Assembly: GCF_009496005.1 (NCBI RefSeq)
Contig: NZ_WIBF01000007.1
Location: forward strand, 62,001-126,000
DNA from: Tritonibacter litoralis
GTDB taxonomy: Bacteria; Pseudomonadota; Alphaproteobacteria; Rhodobacterales; Rhodobacteraceae
Reading direction: 5' to 3'
DNA: 64,000 bases
Below, piece after piece: positions 27,112 to 35,822 of this stretch (within the stretch, counting starts at the first letter, position 1; each line of letters opens with the position of its first letter). Position numbers and translations under genes: made by a program. The notes beneath the pieces were generated by a model that worked only from the letters and a program-made list of their open reading frames with translations, searched no databases and had not been told where the DNA came from.

Positions 27112-28368
27112 TTAGAGAACAAGTACCGCCCTAAAATCATTCACGTTAGTGAGAGTCGGTCCAGTGTGAATAAGGGCATCCAATTTGTAAAAGAGTGTGT
27201 AGCTATCGTGTGACGACAGGTAGTATTCAGGATCCAGTCCCGCGTCTCGGGCCTTGGTTAAGCTGTTTGGTCCGAGGATGGCACCGGCAGCGTCTTCGTT
27301 TCCGTCGATCCCGTCAGTGTCGGCAGCGATTGCATGGATATCCGGGCCTGTGGAAAGCCCAAGTGCGAGCCCAAGGAGAAACTCCGTGTTTCGCCCGCCC
27401 TTGCCGGGGCGCCCCGATCCGATTGAAACGGTGGTTTCGCCTCCGGAAATCAAAATTGCGGGCGCTTTCGCCGGGTTTCCGTGCGTTCGAATAGCCTTTG
27501 CGATTCCAGCCATTACGGTGCCGAGCTCACGTGCTTCTCCTTCCAGCGCATCGCCGAGAACGACAGGTGTGATACCGGCGTCTTGCGCGACTTGTGCGGC
27601 GGCCTCAAGTGCCATTTGGGGTACTGCTATGAGCCGGAAATCCGCGTCAAACTCTGGCCCAGGTGCTGGCTCAGCGAGGAGTATGCGCCTTGCTGCTTCC
27701 GGCATGCTCTCGCCGAGGCTTTCTACAATGGCGGACAGATCATCCCCGGCTGTTGGATCCGGCACGGTTGGTCCAGACGCGATGGCCGCAGGATGATCGC
27801 CGGGAACATCCGATATTGCCAGCGTGACGATTTTCGCCGGATGGGCCGCTTCTGCCAAGCCTCCGCCTTTTATCAGCGACAAGCGGCGCCGGACGCGGTT
27901 CATATCGTCAATCGGCAAGCCGGATCTCAACAACGCTTTGTTCACCAGGACTTCGTCCTCGATGGTCAGCGGCGGTCGTGGCATCGGCATCAGGGCGGAT
28001 CCGCCCCCAGAAATGAGAGCCAGCACCAAATCCCCTGCTTGCGCTCCCTGTGCGGCCCTTAAAACTTCATGAGCCGCCGATAGACCAGCCTCGTCGGGCA
28101 CCGGGTGTGATGCTTCCCTTACTGTGATCCTGTCTGTCGATGTCGAATGGCCATAGCGCGTGACCACAACGCCCGAAATATCTACATCAGGCCAAGCGAC
28201 TTCTACCGCGCGCGCCATGCTTGCAGCCGCCTTGCCCGCGCCCACCACGATGCAGCGTCCCGTCGGCTTTTCGGGCAAATGCTGCGCCAACACCATTGCC
28301 GGGTCCGCCGCCGATATTGCTGCGTCTAGCATCCGGCGGAGCAAGAGCTGCGGATCAGAAGCGCTCAT
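27112..28368 (-). CDS. ttuD: Glycerate 2-kinase / hydroxypyruvate reductase TtuD-type (MOFRL family)
   Basis: This 418-residue protein of the MOFRL glycerate kinase family starts at the ATG at 28368, with GGAGG 7 bases upstream. A TTG one codon earlier is less likely. Features are the N-terminal VVGAGKAAASMARAVE, the central LALISGGGSALMPMP and NRVRRRLSLIKGGGLA, the MOFRL domain (ILISGGETTVSIGSGRPGKG) and the conserved C-terminus GPTLTNVNDFR. Proteins of this family were called hydroxypyruvate reductase in tartrate loci, but several are D-glycerate 2-kinases. Either role would channel tartrate carbon to central metabolism. It lies 14 bases after ttuC. Confidence 0.8.
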   Translation of the reverse strand: MSASDPQLLLRRMLDAAISAADPAMVLAQHLPEKPTGRCIVVGAGKAAASMARAVEVAWPDVDISGVVVTRYGHSTSTDRITVREASHPVPDEAGLSAAHEVLRAAQGAQAGDLVLALISGGGSALMPMPRPPLTIEDEVLVNKALLRSGLPIDDMNRVRRRLSLIKGGGLAEAAHPAKIVTLAISDVPGDHPAAIASGPTVPDPTAGDDLSAIVESLGESMPEAARRILLAEPAPGPEFDADFRLIAVPQMALEAAAQVAQDAGITPVVLGDALEGEARELGTVMAGIAKAIRTHGNPAKAPAILISGGETTVSIGSGRPGKGGRNTEFLLGLALGLSTGPDIHAIAADTDGIDGNEDAAGAILGPNSLTKARDAGLDPEYYLSSHDSYTLFYKLDALIHTGPTLTNVNDFRAVLVL

Positions 28369-28382
28369 CAAACCGGCCTCCG

Positions 28383-29456
28383 TTAGATGTTTTCGCGTCG
28401 GATTGCTTCGCAGACCGCGTCGGTAACTTCGCTGGTCGTGGCTGTGCCACCCACGTCCGGTGTGACAATGCCATCGGCGCAGACCCTTTCAACCGCGCGC
28501 ATGAGGCGTGCGGAGGCTTCGGGTTCCCCAAGGTGGTCAAGCATCTGGCTGGCTGTCCAGAAACTGGCGACCGGGTTTGCGATACCCTTGCCGGTAATGT
28601 CAAAGGCCGAGCCGTGGATCGGTTCGAACATTGACGGGAAGCGCTTCTCGGGGTCAATGTTCGCGGTTGGTGCAACCCCCAGCGATCCCGCTAGTGCTCC
28701 CGCAAGATCCGATAGAATGTCCGCGTGAAGATTGGTGGCCACGATGGTGTCAATGGATTTCGGATCTTTGACCATTCGTACCGTCATTGCGTCGACCAGC
28801 ATTTTATCCCAAGTCACATCCGGGAACTCCGCCGCGATCTCGGCTGCGATTTCGTCCCACATTACCATTCCGAACCTCTGCGCGTTCGATTTCGTCACAA
28901 CGGTCAGGTGTTTACGTGGCCGCGATTGGGCCAGCGCGAAGGCGTAACGCATAATCCGGGTGACGCCGACACGGGTAAAGATCGACACTTCGGTGCCAAC
29001 TTCTTCAGGCATGCCCTTGTGTGCTCGTCCACCGTGGCCGGAATATTCCCCTTCGGAGTTTTCGCGCACGATGACCCAATCCAGATCGCCGACGCCCACA
29101 TCCTTTAATGGCGAGGATACGCCCGGGATGATCTTTGTCGGGCGAACGTTGGCGTATTGGTCAAAGCCCTGACAGATCGGCAAGCGTAGGCCCCACAAAG
29201 TGATATGATCCGGCACGTCCGCCGCTCCAACCGCGCCAAAGTAGATCGCATCGAATGGCTTCAGCTGCTCAAGTCCGTCGTCAGGCATCATGACGCCGTG
29301 CTGTTTATAGTAGTCCGATCCCCAGTCGAACGTTTCGACGTCGAACTTGATGGTTCCGTCCCGCTTTTCCAACGCGGATAGCACTTCAAGCCCGGCTTCT
29401 ATCACTTCCGGGCCGATTCCATCGGCGGGGATGGCGGCAATTTTGTATGTACGCAT
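28383..29456 (-). CDS. ttuC: Tartrate dehydrogenase/decarboxylase or D-malate dehydrogenase
   Basis: This 357-residue member of the isocitrate/isopropylmalate dehydrogenase family starts at the ATG at 29456, with GGAGA 7 bases upstream. Family marks are AAIPADGIGPEVIEAGLEVL at the N-terminus, VIVRENSEGEYSGHGGRAH, the metal-binding aspartates in the LHADILSDLAGAL region, and GSAFDITGKGIANPVASFW. The ENSEGEYSGHGG sequence and the length fit TtuC/DmlA rather than LeuB. It would oxidise tartrate to oxaloglycolate, or D-malate to pyruvate, using NAD+. Its neighbours, a MOFRL enzyme, a LysR regulator and a C4-acid-type transporter, favour tartrate. Confidence 0.8.
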   Translation of the reverse strand: MRTYKIAAIPADGIGPEVIEAGLEVLSALEKRDGTIKFDVETFDWGSDYYKQHGVMMPDDGLEQLKPFDAIYFGAVGAADVPDHITLWGLRLPICQGFDQYANVRPTKIIPGVSSPLKDVGVGDLDWVIVRENSEGEYSGHGGRAHKGMPEEVGTEVSIFTRVGVTRIMRYAFALAQSRPRKHLTVVTKSNAQRFGMVMWDEIAAEIAAEFPDVTWDKMLVDAMTVRMVKDPKSIDTIVATNLHADILSDLAGALAGSLGVAPTANIDPEKRFPSMFEPIHGSAFDITGKGIANPVASFWTASQMLDHLGEPEASARLMRAVERVCADGIVTPDVGGTATTSEVTDAVCEAIRRENI

Positions 29457-29565
29457 AATTTGTCTCCGCATTGGTGCGACCCGCGCTTAACGAAGTTGCT
29501 CAGGCGGTTCGAATGCTCCCTCTTTCCGGAACAGTCGCAACTTGACGGTCGCGCTGCAAGAATGC

Positions 29566-29580
29566 ATTTATCATATAAAT
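29566..29580. promoter_or_regulatory. Candidate LysR operator in the ttuC-lysR intergenic region
   Basis: A perfect dyad ATTTAT-CAT-ATAAAT lies 24 bases before the LysR start and about 110 bases before ttuC, between divergent genes. LysR proteins commonly bind AT-rich T-N11-A dyads there. A related AT-rich stretch occurs at 30525-30550, ahead of the transporter genes. The assignment rests only on position and symmetry. Confidence 0.4.
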
Positions 29581-29603
29581 TTTTGCAATAATGGCCCGAG
29601 TAT

Positions 29604-30518
29604 ATGGAACTTCGTCAACTTCGCTGCTTGATCGCCGTCGCCGACACTTTGCACTTTGGGAAGGCCGCACAGCAGATGGACATGCTTCCCGCTTCGTTCG
29701 GACGGCAAATTAAGCTGCTAGAAGATCGCCTGGGAAGCAGATTGCTGGTGCGCACCACACGACACGTATCGCTGACAGAGGCCGGACGTGACTTTGTCGA
29801 AGCTGCACGAGACATTGTGGACCGGGCAGATCGTTTAGAAGCAGAGTTTCGTGAGGGGCAACAAGATCAGTTACCCGTGCTTCGCATTGGGGCAATCGAC
29901 AGTGCCGCGGCCGGACTGATGCCGCAGTTCTTACCCCATTTTCGTGAGCTTTATCCCAAGATCGATATCGAATTGATGGAACAAAAGACTATCCGGTTAT
30001 TGCCGAGAGTTCTGTCCGGTCGGCTGGATGCGGCCATTGTTAGACCGCCGGAAGTGAGAGACACAAGGCTGAAATTTCGCTCACTTTTCAATGAGACTGC
30101 CGTTGTTGCCGTGCCAGAGCAACATGATTTGGCAACGAAAACCGAAATCACCGTGGCCGATATGGCAGATGAACCATTGATCGTACCAGAGCGGCAGTCG
30201 CGGCCCCATAGTCATGACCTGACCATGAAACTGTTCCTGGGTTCCGGCTATGCGGCCCGTGTGGCCCAGGTCGCTGAAGAGAAACAGACTATTGTCAGCC
30301 TGGTGTCGACCGGCGTCGGTTTGGCAATCGTGCCAAAATGGGCGTCGCGCCTCGCGGTTGGTGGTGTGCGTTTTGTTCCGCTGTCGATCCCACCGGGCAT
30401 CGCCCGCGAAAAATTGGCCTTGTCGGTGGTCTGGTTGCGGGACACGCGGCATCCAGCGCGTGATGCTTTTTTGGATGTGCTCGACGCGAATGTGGAGGCA
30501 TTGTCCCGGACCGCCTGA
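29604..30518 (+). CDS. LysR-family regulator, TtuA-like by context
   Basis: This 304-residue LysR-type regulator has an N-terminal winged helix-turn-helix (MELRQLRCLIAVADTLHFGKAAQQMDM is the first part, residues 1-27). The effector-binding domain starts near residue 90 (VLRIGAIDSAAAGLMPQFL). It lies divergent from ttuC and upstream of the TAXI transporter genes, so it probably controls both in response to tartrate or a related acid. In Agrobacterium vitis the regulator of the tartrate genes, TtuA, is also a LysR protein. The effector is inferred. Confidence 0.85.
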   Translation: MELRQLRCLIAVADTLHFGKAAQQMDMLPASFGRQIKLLEDRLGSRLLVRTTRHVSLTEAGRDFVEAARDIVDRADRLEAEFREGQQDQLPVLRIGAIDSAAAGLMPQFLPHFRELYPKIDIELMEQKTIRLLPRVLSGRLDAAIVRPPEVRDTRLKFRSLFNETAVVAVPEQHDLATKTEITVADMADEPLIVPERQSRPHSHDLTMKLFLGSGYAARVAQVAEEKQTIVSLVSTGVGLAIVPKWASRLAVGGVRFVPLSIPPGIAREKLALSVVWLRDTRHPARDAFLDVLDANVEALSRTA

Positions 30519-30692
30519 AAATTATTTAAATTTATTGTATAATAATGGGCGTCATTCTGAACACGCTTTTTTCTTGAGTTCACCAATTTCTTGCATGTAG
30601 CGTCTGATACATTCTGACACGAGGGGTGTATGCCGGACGACGCGAAATGGAGGTCGCGTTGTCTCACACGGCAAAACAACAAGGAGGAACTT

Positions 30693-31694
30693 ATGCATTT
30701 CAAAGCGATCAAGCGGCTAACGACCGTATGTGCTGCAACAGCGTTGACCGCAGGCGCGGCAGTCGCAGAAACTCAAGTCGATAAGACCGGTTGGCCTGAA
30801 AGCTTTACTGTTGGCACCGGCTCACAGGGCGGTACATATTTCGGTTATGGCTCGGGCTGGGCCGGTATCGTGTCGGACGCGTTGGGCGTGTCTGGCGGCG
30901 CGGAAGTCACTGGTGGACCGATGCAGAACATGGCCTTGGTTCACACGGGCGACCTGCCATTTGGCATGACCACAATGGGCCCGGCGGCTGAATCCATTGC
31001 CGGAAGCAACCCGATCGCACCAGGTCTACAGATGACCAATGCGTGCGCGATGTTCCCAATGTACCAGACGCCATTCTCGGTAACGGCTCTGTCGGCTTCA
31101 GGTATCTCCTCGGTAGCGGATATCCCGGACGGTGCGCGCATCGGTTTTGGCCCTGCGGGTTCGACATCGGACACCTACTTCCCGCGTATGATGGAAGAAC
31201 TGGGTGTCAATTTTGAGCGCCGCAATGGTGGCTGGTCCGACCTTGGCAGCCAGCTTCAAGACGGTCTGCTGGACGTAATCGCATTCGCGGCGGGTGTTCC
31301 GGTTCCGGCGGTATCCCAGCTTGAGGCACAGGTGGCGGTGAATATCATCGAGTTCACGGAAGACGAGCAGGCAAAAATCACCGCAGCCTTCCCCGTAGCT
31401 CCGTTTGACATCTCGGCAGACTCCTACACAACCCTAGAGGCGCCAGCGCGCTCTGTCTCGATGTGGAATTTTGCAATTGCGAACTGCGATCTGCCTGAAA
31501 CCTTCGTTTACGGTGTTGTCGACGCGGTTATGTCTGACAACGAGCGTATGGTGAACACACACCGTGCGGCCCGGTCCACGTTGCCACAGTACTGGGATCG
31601 CAACACCGTGATGGCATGGCACCCTGGCGCAGCCCGCTGGTTCAACGAAAACGCAGGCGCTGACATTGCTGACGGCATGATCCACGGCAACTGA
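30693..31694 (+). CDS. TAXI-family TRAP transporter solute-binding protein
   Basis: This 333-residue periplasmic protein starts at the ATG at 30693, with AAGGAGG 5 bases upstream. It has a Sec signal peptide, cleaved near AAVAETQ (residue 23). The mature part opens with FTVGTGSQGGTYFGYGSGWA, the characteristic G-T-G-x-x-G-G-T-Y ligand loop of TAXI proteins, and ends with WHPGAARWFNENAG. It would deliver a carboxylate-type ligand to the fused permease at 31854. The neighbouring genes suggest tartrate or a related hydroxyacid, which is not an established TAXI substrate to my knowledge. Confidence 0.88.
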   Translation: MHFKAIKRLTTVCAATALTAGAAVAETQVDKTGWPESFTVGTGSQGGTYFGYGSGWAGIVSDALGVSGGAEVTGGPMQNMALVHTGDLPFGMTTMGPAAESIAGSNPIAPGLQMTNACAMFPMYQTPFSVTALSASGISSVADIPDGARIGFGPAGSTSDTYFPRMMEELGVNFERRNGGWSDLGSQLQDGLLDVIAFAAGVPVPAVSQLEAQVAVNIIEFTEDEQAKITAAFPVAPFDISADSYTTLEAPARSVSMWNFAIANCDLPETFVYGVVDAVMSDNERMVNTHRAARSTLPQYWDRNTVMAWHPGAARWFNENAGADIADGMIHGN

Positions 31695-31706
31695 GCCACA
31701 CAGGTC

Positions 31707-31750
31707 GCGCATCGGCCGCCAAATGGCTGGGCCGGTGCGCCTTTTTCTTT
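31707..31750 (+). terminator. Intercistronic terminator/attenuator between TAXI binding protein and permease
   Basis: Arms GCGCATCGGCC (31707-31717) and GGCCGGTGCGC (31730-31740) pair with one wobble and are followed by CTTTTTCTTT. Partial termination here would give more binding protein than permease, a common arrangement in binding-protein transporters. It should not be a full stop, because the permease has no other obvious promoter. Confidence 0.7.
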
Positions 31751-31853
31751 GAAAAGACGGACGATGCCCTGCGGCGGCTTATGACGGTTCCGGTCATCCG
31801 AAACCCTCACGGCGAGGCACGTCTGGCGGCATATACGGCCGACAGGGGACACC

Positions 31854-34151
31854 ATGGCAGAGCATACTAAAAGAACTGAAACGACTGACCCAGCAGCATT
31901 GGAGGATCAGGCAACAGTCTTGGCCGAAGGCGTGGATGAAGAGCCCATTGAGGGCAATCGCCGCCTGTTCACAGGCTCCGGCTATATGTTCATTGCAGCA
32001 CTTTCGACGCTTTATGCCATGTTCCACATGATCGCGCTGAACGGTGTTTCTGTTTCCGATTGGACTGGCATCGAAATTCCATTGCTACCGCAGTTCCCGA
32101 TGGAAACATGGAACTTCCGTATCGTCCACATCGCGGGCGCGCTGGCACTCGGGTTCCTTTTGTTCTCGGCGCACAGTTTTCACCCAGACAAAGAGTACAA
32201 CAAGTCGCCGCTCCTGTCGTGGTTCGCACTTGCCCTTACCATTCCGGTTCTGATCGCCGGTGTAACCGCAGTTGGATTTGCAAGTACGATCAGTTCAGGC
32301 ACTTTGCCGCAGATGGGTGGCCTGATCACCTGGCCTGCGTTCCCCGGCACTGAGATCTTTCAGACTGAAGTTCGCTGGTTCGGTATCCCGCTGTTGATCG
32401 CCACGTTTGGCGGGATCCTGTTGGGCTGGTTTGAGCGACGCGGGCGAGAGCTTTTTGCAGCCTCCGATGTGGTGCTGGCACTCTGTGGTGCAGTCGTGGC
32501 TGTCTATCTGGTGGCAATTTATGGCACAGCGGCGCGCAATTCGGTCGGGACCCCGTTCGTTCCGGTCGGGGTTGCTTTTGCAGCAACCGCAGGTGCGGCG
32601 ATGATCATGGAACTGACGCGCCGCGTGGCGGGGCTCGCTCTGGTCATCATTACCGGTGTGTTCCTTGTCTACACGTTTACAGCGCACCTGCTGCCCGGCA
32701 TTCTTGCCGTGCAAAGCGCCTATAGCTGGCAGCGTTTCTTCGGTCATGTCTATTCCGACGCAGGTATTCTTGGGCCAACCACCGCGGTTTCATCGACCTA
32801 TATCATCCTGTTCATCATTTTCGCGGCGTTCTTGCAGGCCTCAAAGGTGGGCGACTATTTTGTGAACTTTGCCTTCGCCACCGCCGGGCGTGCGCGTGGT
32901 GGTCCTGCCAAAGTTGCGATCTTTGCGTCGGGCCTCATGGGCATGATCAACGGTACATCAGCGGGCAATGTTGTGGCTACCGGATCACTGACCATTCCGC
33001 TGATGAAGAAGGTCGGCTATCACAAGAAAACCGCTGGCGCGATTGAAGCCGCCGCCTCCACCGGTGGCCAGATCATGCCACCGATCATGGGGGCAGGCGC
33101 TTTTATCATGGCCGAGGTAACGGGCATTCCCTACCAGGAAATCGCGATTGCGGCTGTAATCCCGGCGATCCTCTACTTTGCCTCGATCTACTTCATGGTC
33201 GACTTTGAGGCGGCAAAGCTGAACATGCGTGGGATGCGCGAAGACGAATTGCCAAAATTCGCGAAACTGGTGCGCCAAGCATACCTGTTTATTCCCATCA
33301 TTATTCTGATCGCGGCACTTTTCCTTGGATATTCGGTTATTCGCGCGGGCACACTGGCCACGGTGGCGGCTGCGGTGGTGTCTTGGCTGACGCCACATCG
33401 AATGGGTATCCGGTCGATCATCAAGGCCTTCGAGCTGGCCGGCGTCATGTCAATCCAGATCATCGCCGTCTGCGCCTGTGCAGGGATCATCGTGGGAGTC
33501 ATCAGCTTGACTGGTGTCGGTGCGCGCTTCTCGGCGGTCTTGCTGGACCTTGCAGGTTTAAGCCAGCTGCTGGCACTTTTCTTTGCTATGTGCATCGCGA
33601 TTCTTCTGGGAATGGGAATGCCGACAACGGCGGCCTATGCGGTTGCGGCATCGGTTGTGGCACCGGGCCTGATCCAACTGGGCATTCCACAGCTAACCGC
33701 GCATTTCTTCGTCTTCTACTTTGCAGTTGTATCCGCGATCACACCGCCCGTCGCCTTGGCCAGCTACGCTGCGGCGGGGATTTCGGGTGCAAACCCGATG
33801 GAGACCTCTGTGGCCTCGTTCAAGATCGGCATTGCCGCCTTTATCGTGCCGTTCATGTTTTTCTACAACAGCGCCATCCTGATGGAAGGCTCAACCGTCG
33901 AGATCCTTCGTGCAGGCGTCACGGCGGTCTTCGGCGTCTTCCTTTTGTCAGCAGGCGTACAAGGCTGGTTCATGGGCAGCCGCAGCGCATGGTTCCTGCG
34001 CATCGCACTTTTGGCCGCGGCGCTCTTCATGATCGAAGGCGGGATTGTGACCGACTTGGTTGGTGTCTGTGCTGCGGTTGCGATCTATTTTATCCAGAAA
34101 GTGTTCAACCCAAAGCCATACGCTACGATTGATGTACGCGGCGCAGATTAA
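31854..34151 (+). CDS. TRAP transporter fused small and large permease (DctQM type, TAXI class)
   Basis: This 765-residue inner-membrane protein fuses the small (DctQ-like) and large (DctM-like) TRAP subunits. The N-terminal part, with about four to six helices to residue 280, precedes the large subunit, where GLMGMINGTSAGNVVATGSLTIPLMK and AASTGGQIMPPIMGAGAFIMAE are the conserved discontinuous helix regions. GMGMPTTAAYAVAASVVAPGL is its C-terminal repeat. Such fusions are the rule for TAXI systems. It would use the sodium gradient to import the ligand of the protein at 30693. The ribosome site is AGGGGA. Confidence 0.92.
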   Translation: MAEHTKRTETTDPAALEDQATVLAEGVDEEPIEGNRRLFTGSGYMFIAALSTLYAMFHMIALNGVSVSDWTGIEIPLLPQFPMETWNFRIVHIAGALALGFLLFSAHSFHPDKEYNKSPLLSWFALALTIPVLIAGVTAVGFASTISSGTLPQMGGLITWPAFPGTEIFQTEVRWFGIPLLIATFGGILLGWFERRGRELFAASDVVLALCGAVVAVYLVAIYGTAARNSVGTPFVPVGVAFAATAGAAMIMELTRRVAGLALVIITGVFLVYTFTAHLLPGILAVQSAYSWQRFFGHVYSDAGILGPTTAVSSTYIILFIIFAAFLQASKVGDYFVNFAFATAGRARGGPAKVAIFASGLMGMINGTSAGNVVATGSLTIPLMKKVGYHKKTAGAIEAAASTGGQIMPPIMGAGAFIMAEVTGIPYQEIAIAAVIPAILYFASIYFMVDFEAAKLNMRGMREDELPKFAKLVRQAYLFIPIIILIAALFLGYSVIRAGTLATVAAAVVSWLTPHRMGIRSIIKAFELAGVMSIQIIAVCACAGIIVGVISLTGVGARFSAVLLDLAGLSQLLALFFAMCIAILLGMGMPTTAAYAVAASVVAPGLIQLGIPQLTAHFFVFYFAVVSAITPPVALASYAAAGISGANPMETSVASFKIGIAAFIVPFMFFYNSAILMEGSTVEILRAGVTAVFGVFLLSAGVQGWFMGSRSAWFLRIALLAAALFMIEGGIVTDLVGVCAAVAIYFIQKVFNPKPYATIDVRGAD

Positions 34152-34202
34152 TACCGAACCACCCCGCATCGACGCCGATCATTGCTCGGTGCGGGTGATA
34201 CC

Positions 34203-34520
34203 CTAACGGCAGCCTTCTAGTCTGTACCGTTGTGCAGCTGCATAGGCTTTGCATTTGAGCAACCGATTGAGGCTTGGTCTGATATTCGGCGTTAGGAACC
34301 GCAGATTGAACTTGCAAAAATCCTTTGCCACGAAACGTGTGGGATCAGGTGCTTGGTCCACCAGCATTCCGCGCCCTAGGAGTGAATGCGCAACGAAGGC
34401 GACGCCCAGTTCTTGGCAGATCTGCACAAGTTCCTGATCGCTTGTCTGGTCCAGAGAGAGTATTCGCTTTGCGCGACAGGTGGCGCTGCATAGCAGCGAC
34501 CGACGAAATGGGAAGTGCCC
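34203..34520 (-). pseudogene. Broken aldo/keto reductase remnant
   Basis: On the minus strand one frame contains QSEYSLWTR at 34471-34445. A different frame contains ELGVAFVAHSLLGRGMLV and then RFVAKDFCKFNLRF (about 34412-34320). In intact aldo/keto reductases these segments follow each other (typically QSEYSLWxR ... ELGIGFVAYSPLGRGFL ... DFRRxNPRF). Here they are separated by a frameshift near 34440, and the reading frame stops at 34203 without the C-terminal part. The N-terminal barrel with the catalytic tyrosine is also missing. It lies between the tartrate module and fabA, consistent with debris from a rearrangement. Confidence 0.7.
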
Positions 34521-34626
34521 AATCTGGGATGTGCTTCACAGAATTTCAGATAGTCATTTCTCGTACACGGGCTTTAGCTGCGGTATAACACGTCGGAAAT
34601 AACGGTTCGAAGCAGGTATTGCCCCC

Positions 34627-34652
34627 AAAAAAAGAGGCCTGCTGGCCTCTTT
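34627..34652 (-). terminator. Rho-independent terminator of fabA
   Basis: Perfect arms AAAGAGGCC (34631-34639) and GGCCTCTTT (34644-34652), loop TGCT. On the minus strand the stem is followed by a run of seven Ts. It ends the fabA transcript, so fabA is not co-transcribed with fabB and fabI here. Confidence 0.88.
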
Positions 34653-34688
34653 CGTGTTTGGATGCAGAGTTGAGATTTAATCTCTGTT

Positions 34689-35198
34689 TCAGCTCTCGCT
34701 GAGCGCCACTTTCATGTCTTTGACCTGGTAGATCACTTCGCCATCCGCTTCGACGATACCGTCGGCCACGCCCATGGTCAGGCGGCGGGTTTGGATGGCT
34801 TTGGTGAAATCGATCTTGTAGGTCAGCATCTTGCGATCCGGGCGGACCATGCCGGTCAGTTTGACTTCGCCCACACCCAGAGCATAGCCACGACCCTGCC
34901 AGCCGCGCCAGCCGAGGTTGAAGCCGGTCAGTTGCCACAAACCATCCAGGCCCAGGCAGCCAGGCATGATCGGGTTTCCAGGGAAATGGCAGTCAAAGAA
35001 CCACAGGTCCGGTGTGATGTCGAATTCCGCAATCACGTGACCTTTGCCGTGCGCCCCGCCGTCGCCACTGATGTCGGTGATGCGATCCATCATCAACATC
35101 GGTGGTGCAGGAAGCTGCGCGTTGCCGGGACCGAAAAGTTCGCCACGGGCACATTTCAGCAGATCTTCCTTGTCAAAGCTGTTGGGGTATTCGGCCAT
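34689..35198 (-). CDS. fabA: 3-hydroxydecanoyl-[acyl-carrier-protein] dehydratase/isomerase
   Basis: This 169-residue hot-dog-fold enzyme starts at the ATG at 35198, with AGGAGA about 9 bases upstream; an upstream in-frame extension lacks similarity. Catalytic H71 and D85 lie in [14 protein letters not shown] and [10 protein letters not shown]. It dehydrates 3-hydroxydecanoyl-ACP and isomerises trans-2 to cis-3-decenoyl-ACP, the branch point to unsaturated fatty acids, completed by FabB. It is divergent from irr, and its own terminator follows it. Confidence 0.95.
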   Translation of the reverse strand: MAEYPNSFDKEDLLKCARGELFGPGNAQLPAPPMLMMDRITDISGDGGAHGKGHVIAEFDITPDLWFFDCHFPGNPIMPGCLGLDGLWQLTGFNLGWRGWQGRGYALGVGEVKLTGMVRPDRKMLTYKIDFTKAIQTRRLTMGVADGIVEADGEVIYQVKDMKVALSES

Positions 35199-35325
35199 AC
35201 TGGCGCTTCTCCTGCCTGATACATCGCATTTATCTGGCCTCCTGTAACACCGGCGTAACGGGTCCTGCAAGGGCACAGGCGGTAATCATAACGGGGAATA
35301 ACACTCAGTTGCGAGTGAATTTCAT

Positions 35326-35355
35326 TTGAACTCAGGGTGGGGGGAGTCCTATATA
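35326..35355 (+). promoter_or_regulatory. Candidate irr promoter
   Basis: A TTGAAC element (35326-35331) is separated by 18 bases from TATATA (35350-35355), giving an expected start of transcription about 25 bases before the irr ATG. The match to the sigma-70 consensus is moderate. The same short gap must also drive fabA on the other strand. Confidence 0.4.
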
Positions 35356-35387
35356 TACGATCAGCAAAGGGATTCAGGAAAGACAGG

Positions 35388-35801
35388 ATGCCCAATAGCG
35401 TGGAAATCGCGACGAACTGGTTGGTGACAGCCGGGTTACGTCCAACTCGTCAACGTTTGGCTTTGGCTGAACTGCTGGTAGGGGATGGAAATCACCGCCA
35501 TGTCACCGCCGAAAGCCTTTTTGAATCCGCAAAGGATCGCGGTGCTGCCGTCTCTTTGGCGACCGTATACAATACGTTGCGCGCTTTCTGTGATGCAGGC
35601 GTCTTGCAGGAAATTACTGTCGACGGCTCCAAGAGCTATTTCGATACCAATACCCATGACCACCCGCATTTCTATCACGAGAATGAAGCACGGCTGTCTG
35701 ACGCGCCTTCTGAAGAGCTGGTGATCAAACAGCTGCCCACGGCACCTGACGGGTTTGAGATTGCCTCAGTCGATGTTGTGATTCGGCTGCGGAAGGTGTG
35801 A
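35388..35801 (+). CDS. irr: Iron response regulator, Fur family
   Basis: This 137-residue Fur-superfamily protein starts at the ATG at 35388; an upstream in-frame ATG at 35337 would lie inside the promoter. It has the winged-helix region LRPTRQRLALAELLVGDGNHRHVTAESL, split across residues 14-42, and the histidine-rich THDHPHFYHENE (about 87-98) where Irr proteins bind haem or metal. No cysteine-containing haem-regulatory motif is present at the N-terminus. Irr controls iron and haem genes in alphaproteobacteria. Divergence from fabA is a familiar arrangement in this order. Confidence 0.88.
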   Translation: MPNSVEIATNWLVTAGLRPTRQRLALAELLVGDGNHRHVTAESLFESAKDRGAAVSLATVYNTLRAFCDAGVLQEITVDGSKSYFDTNTHDHPHFYHENEARLSDAPSEELVIKQLPTAPDGFEIASVDVVIRLRKV

Positions 35802-35822
35802 AGTCTTCCGCACCCCGATTGT

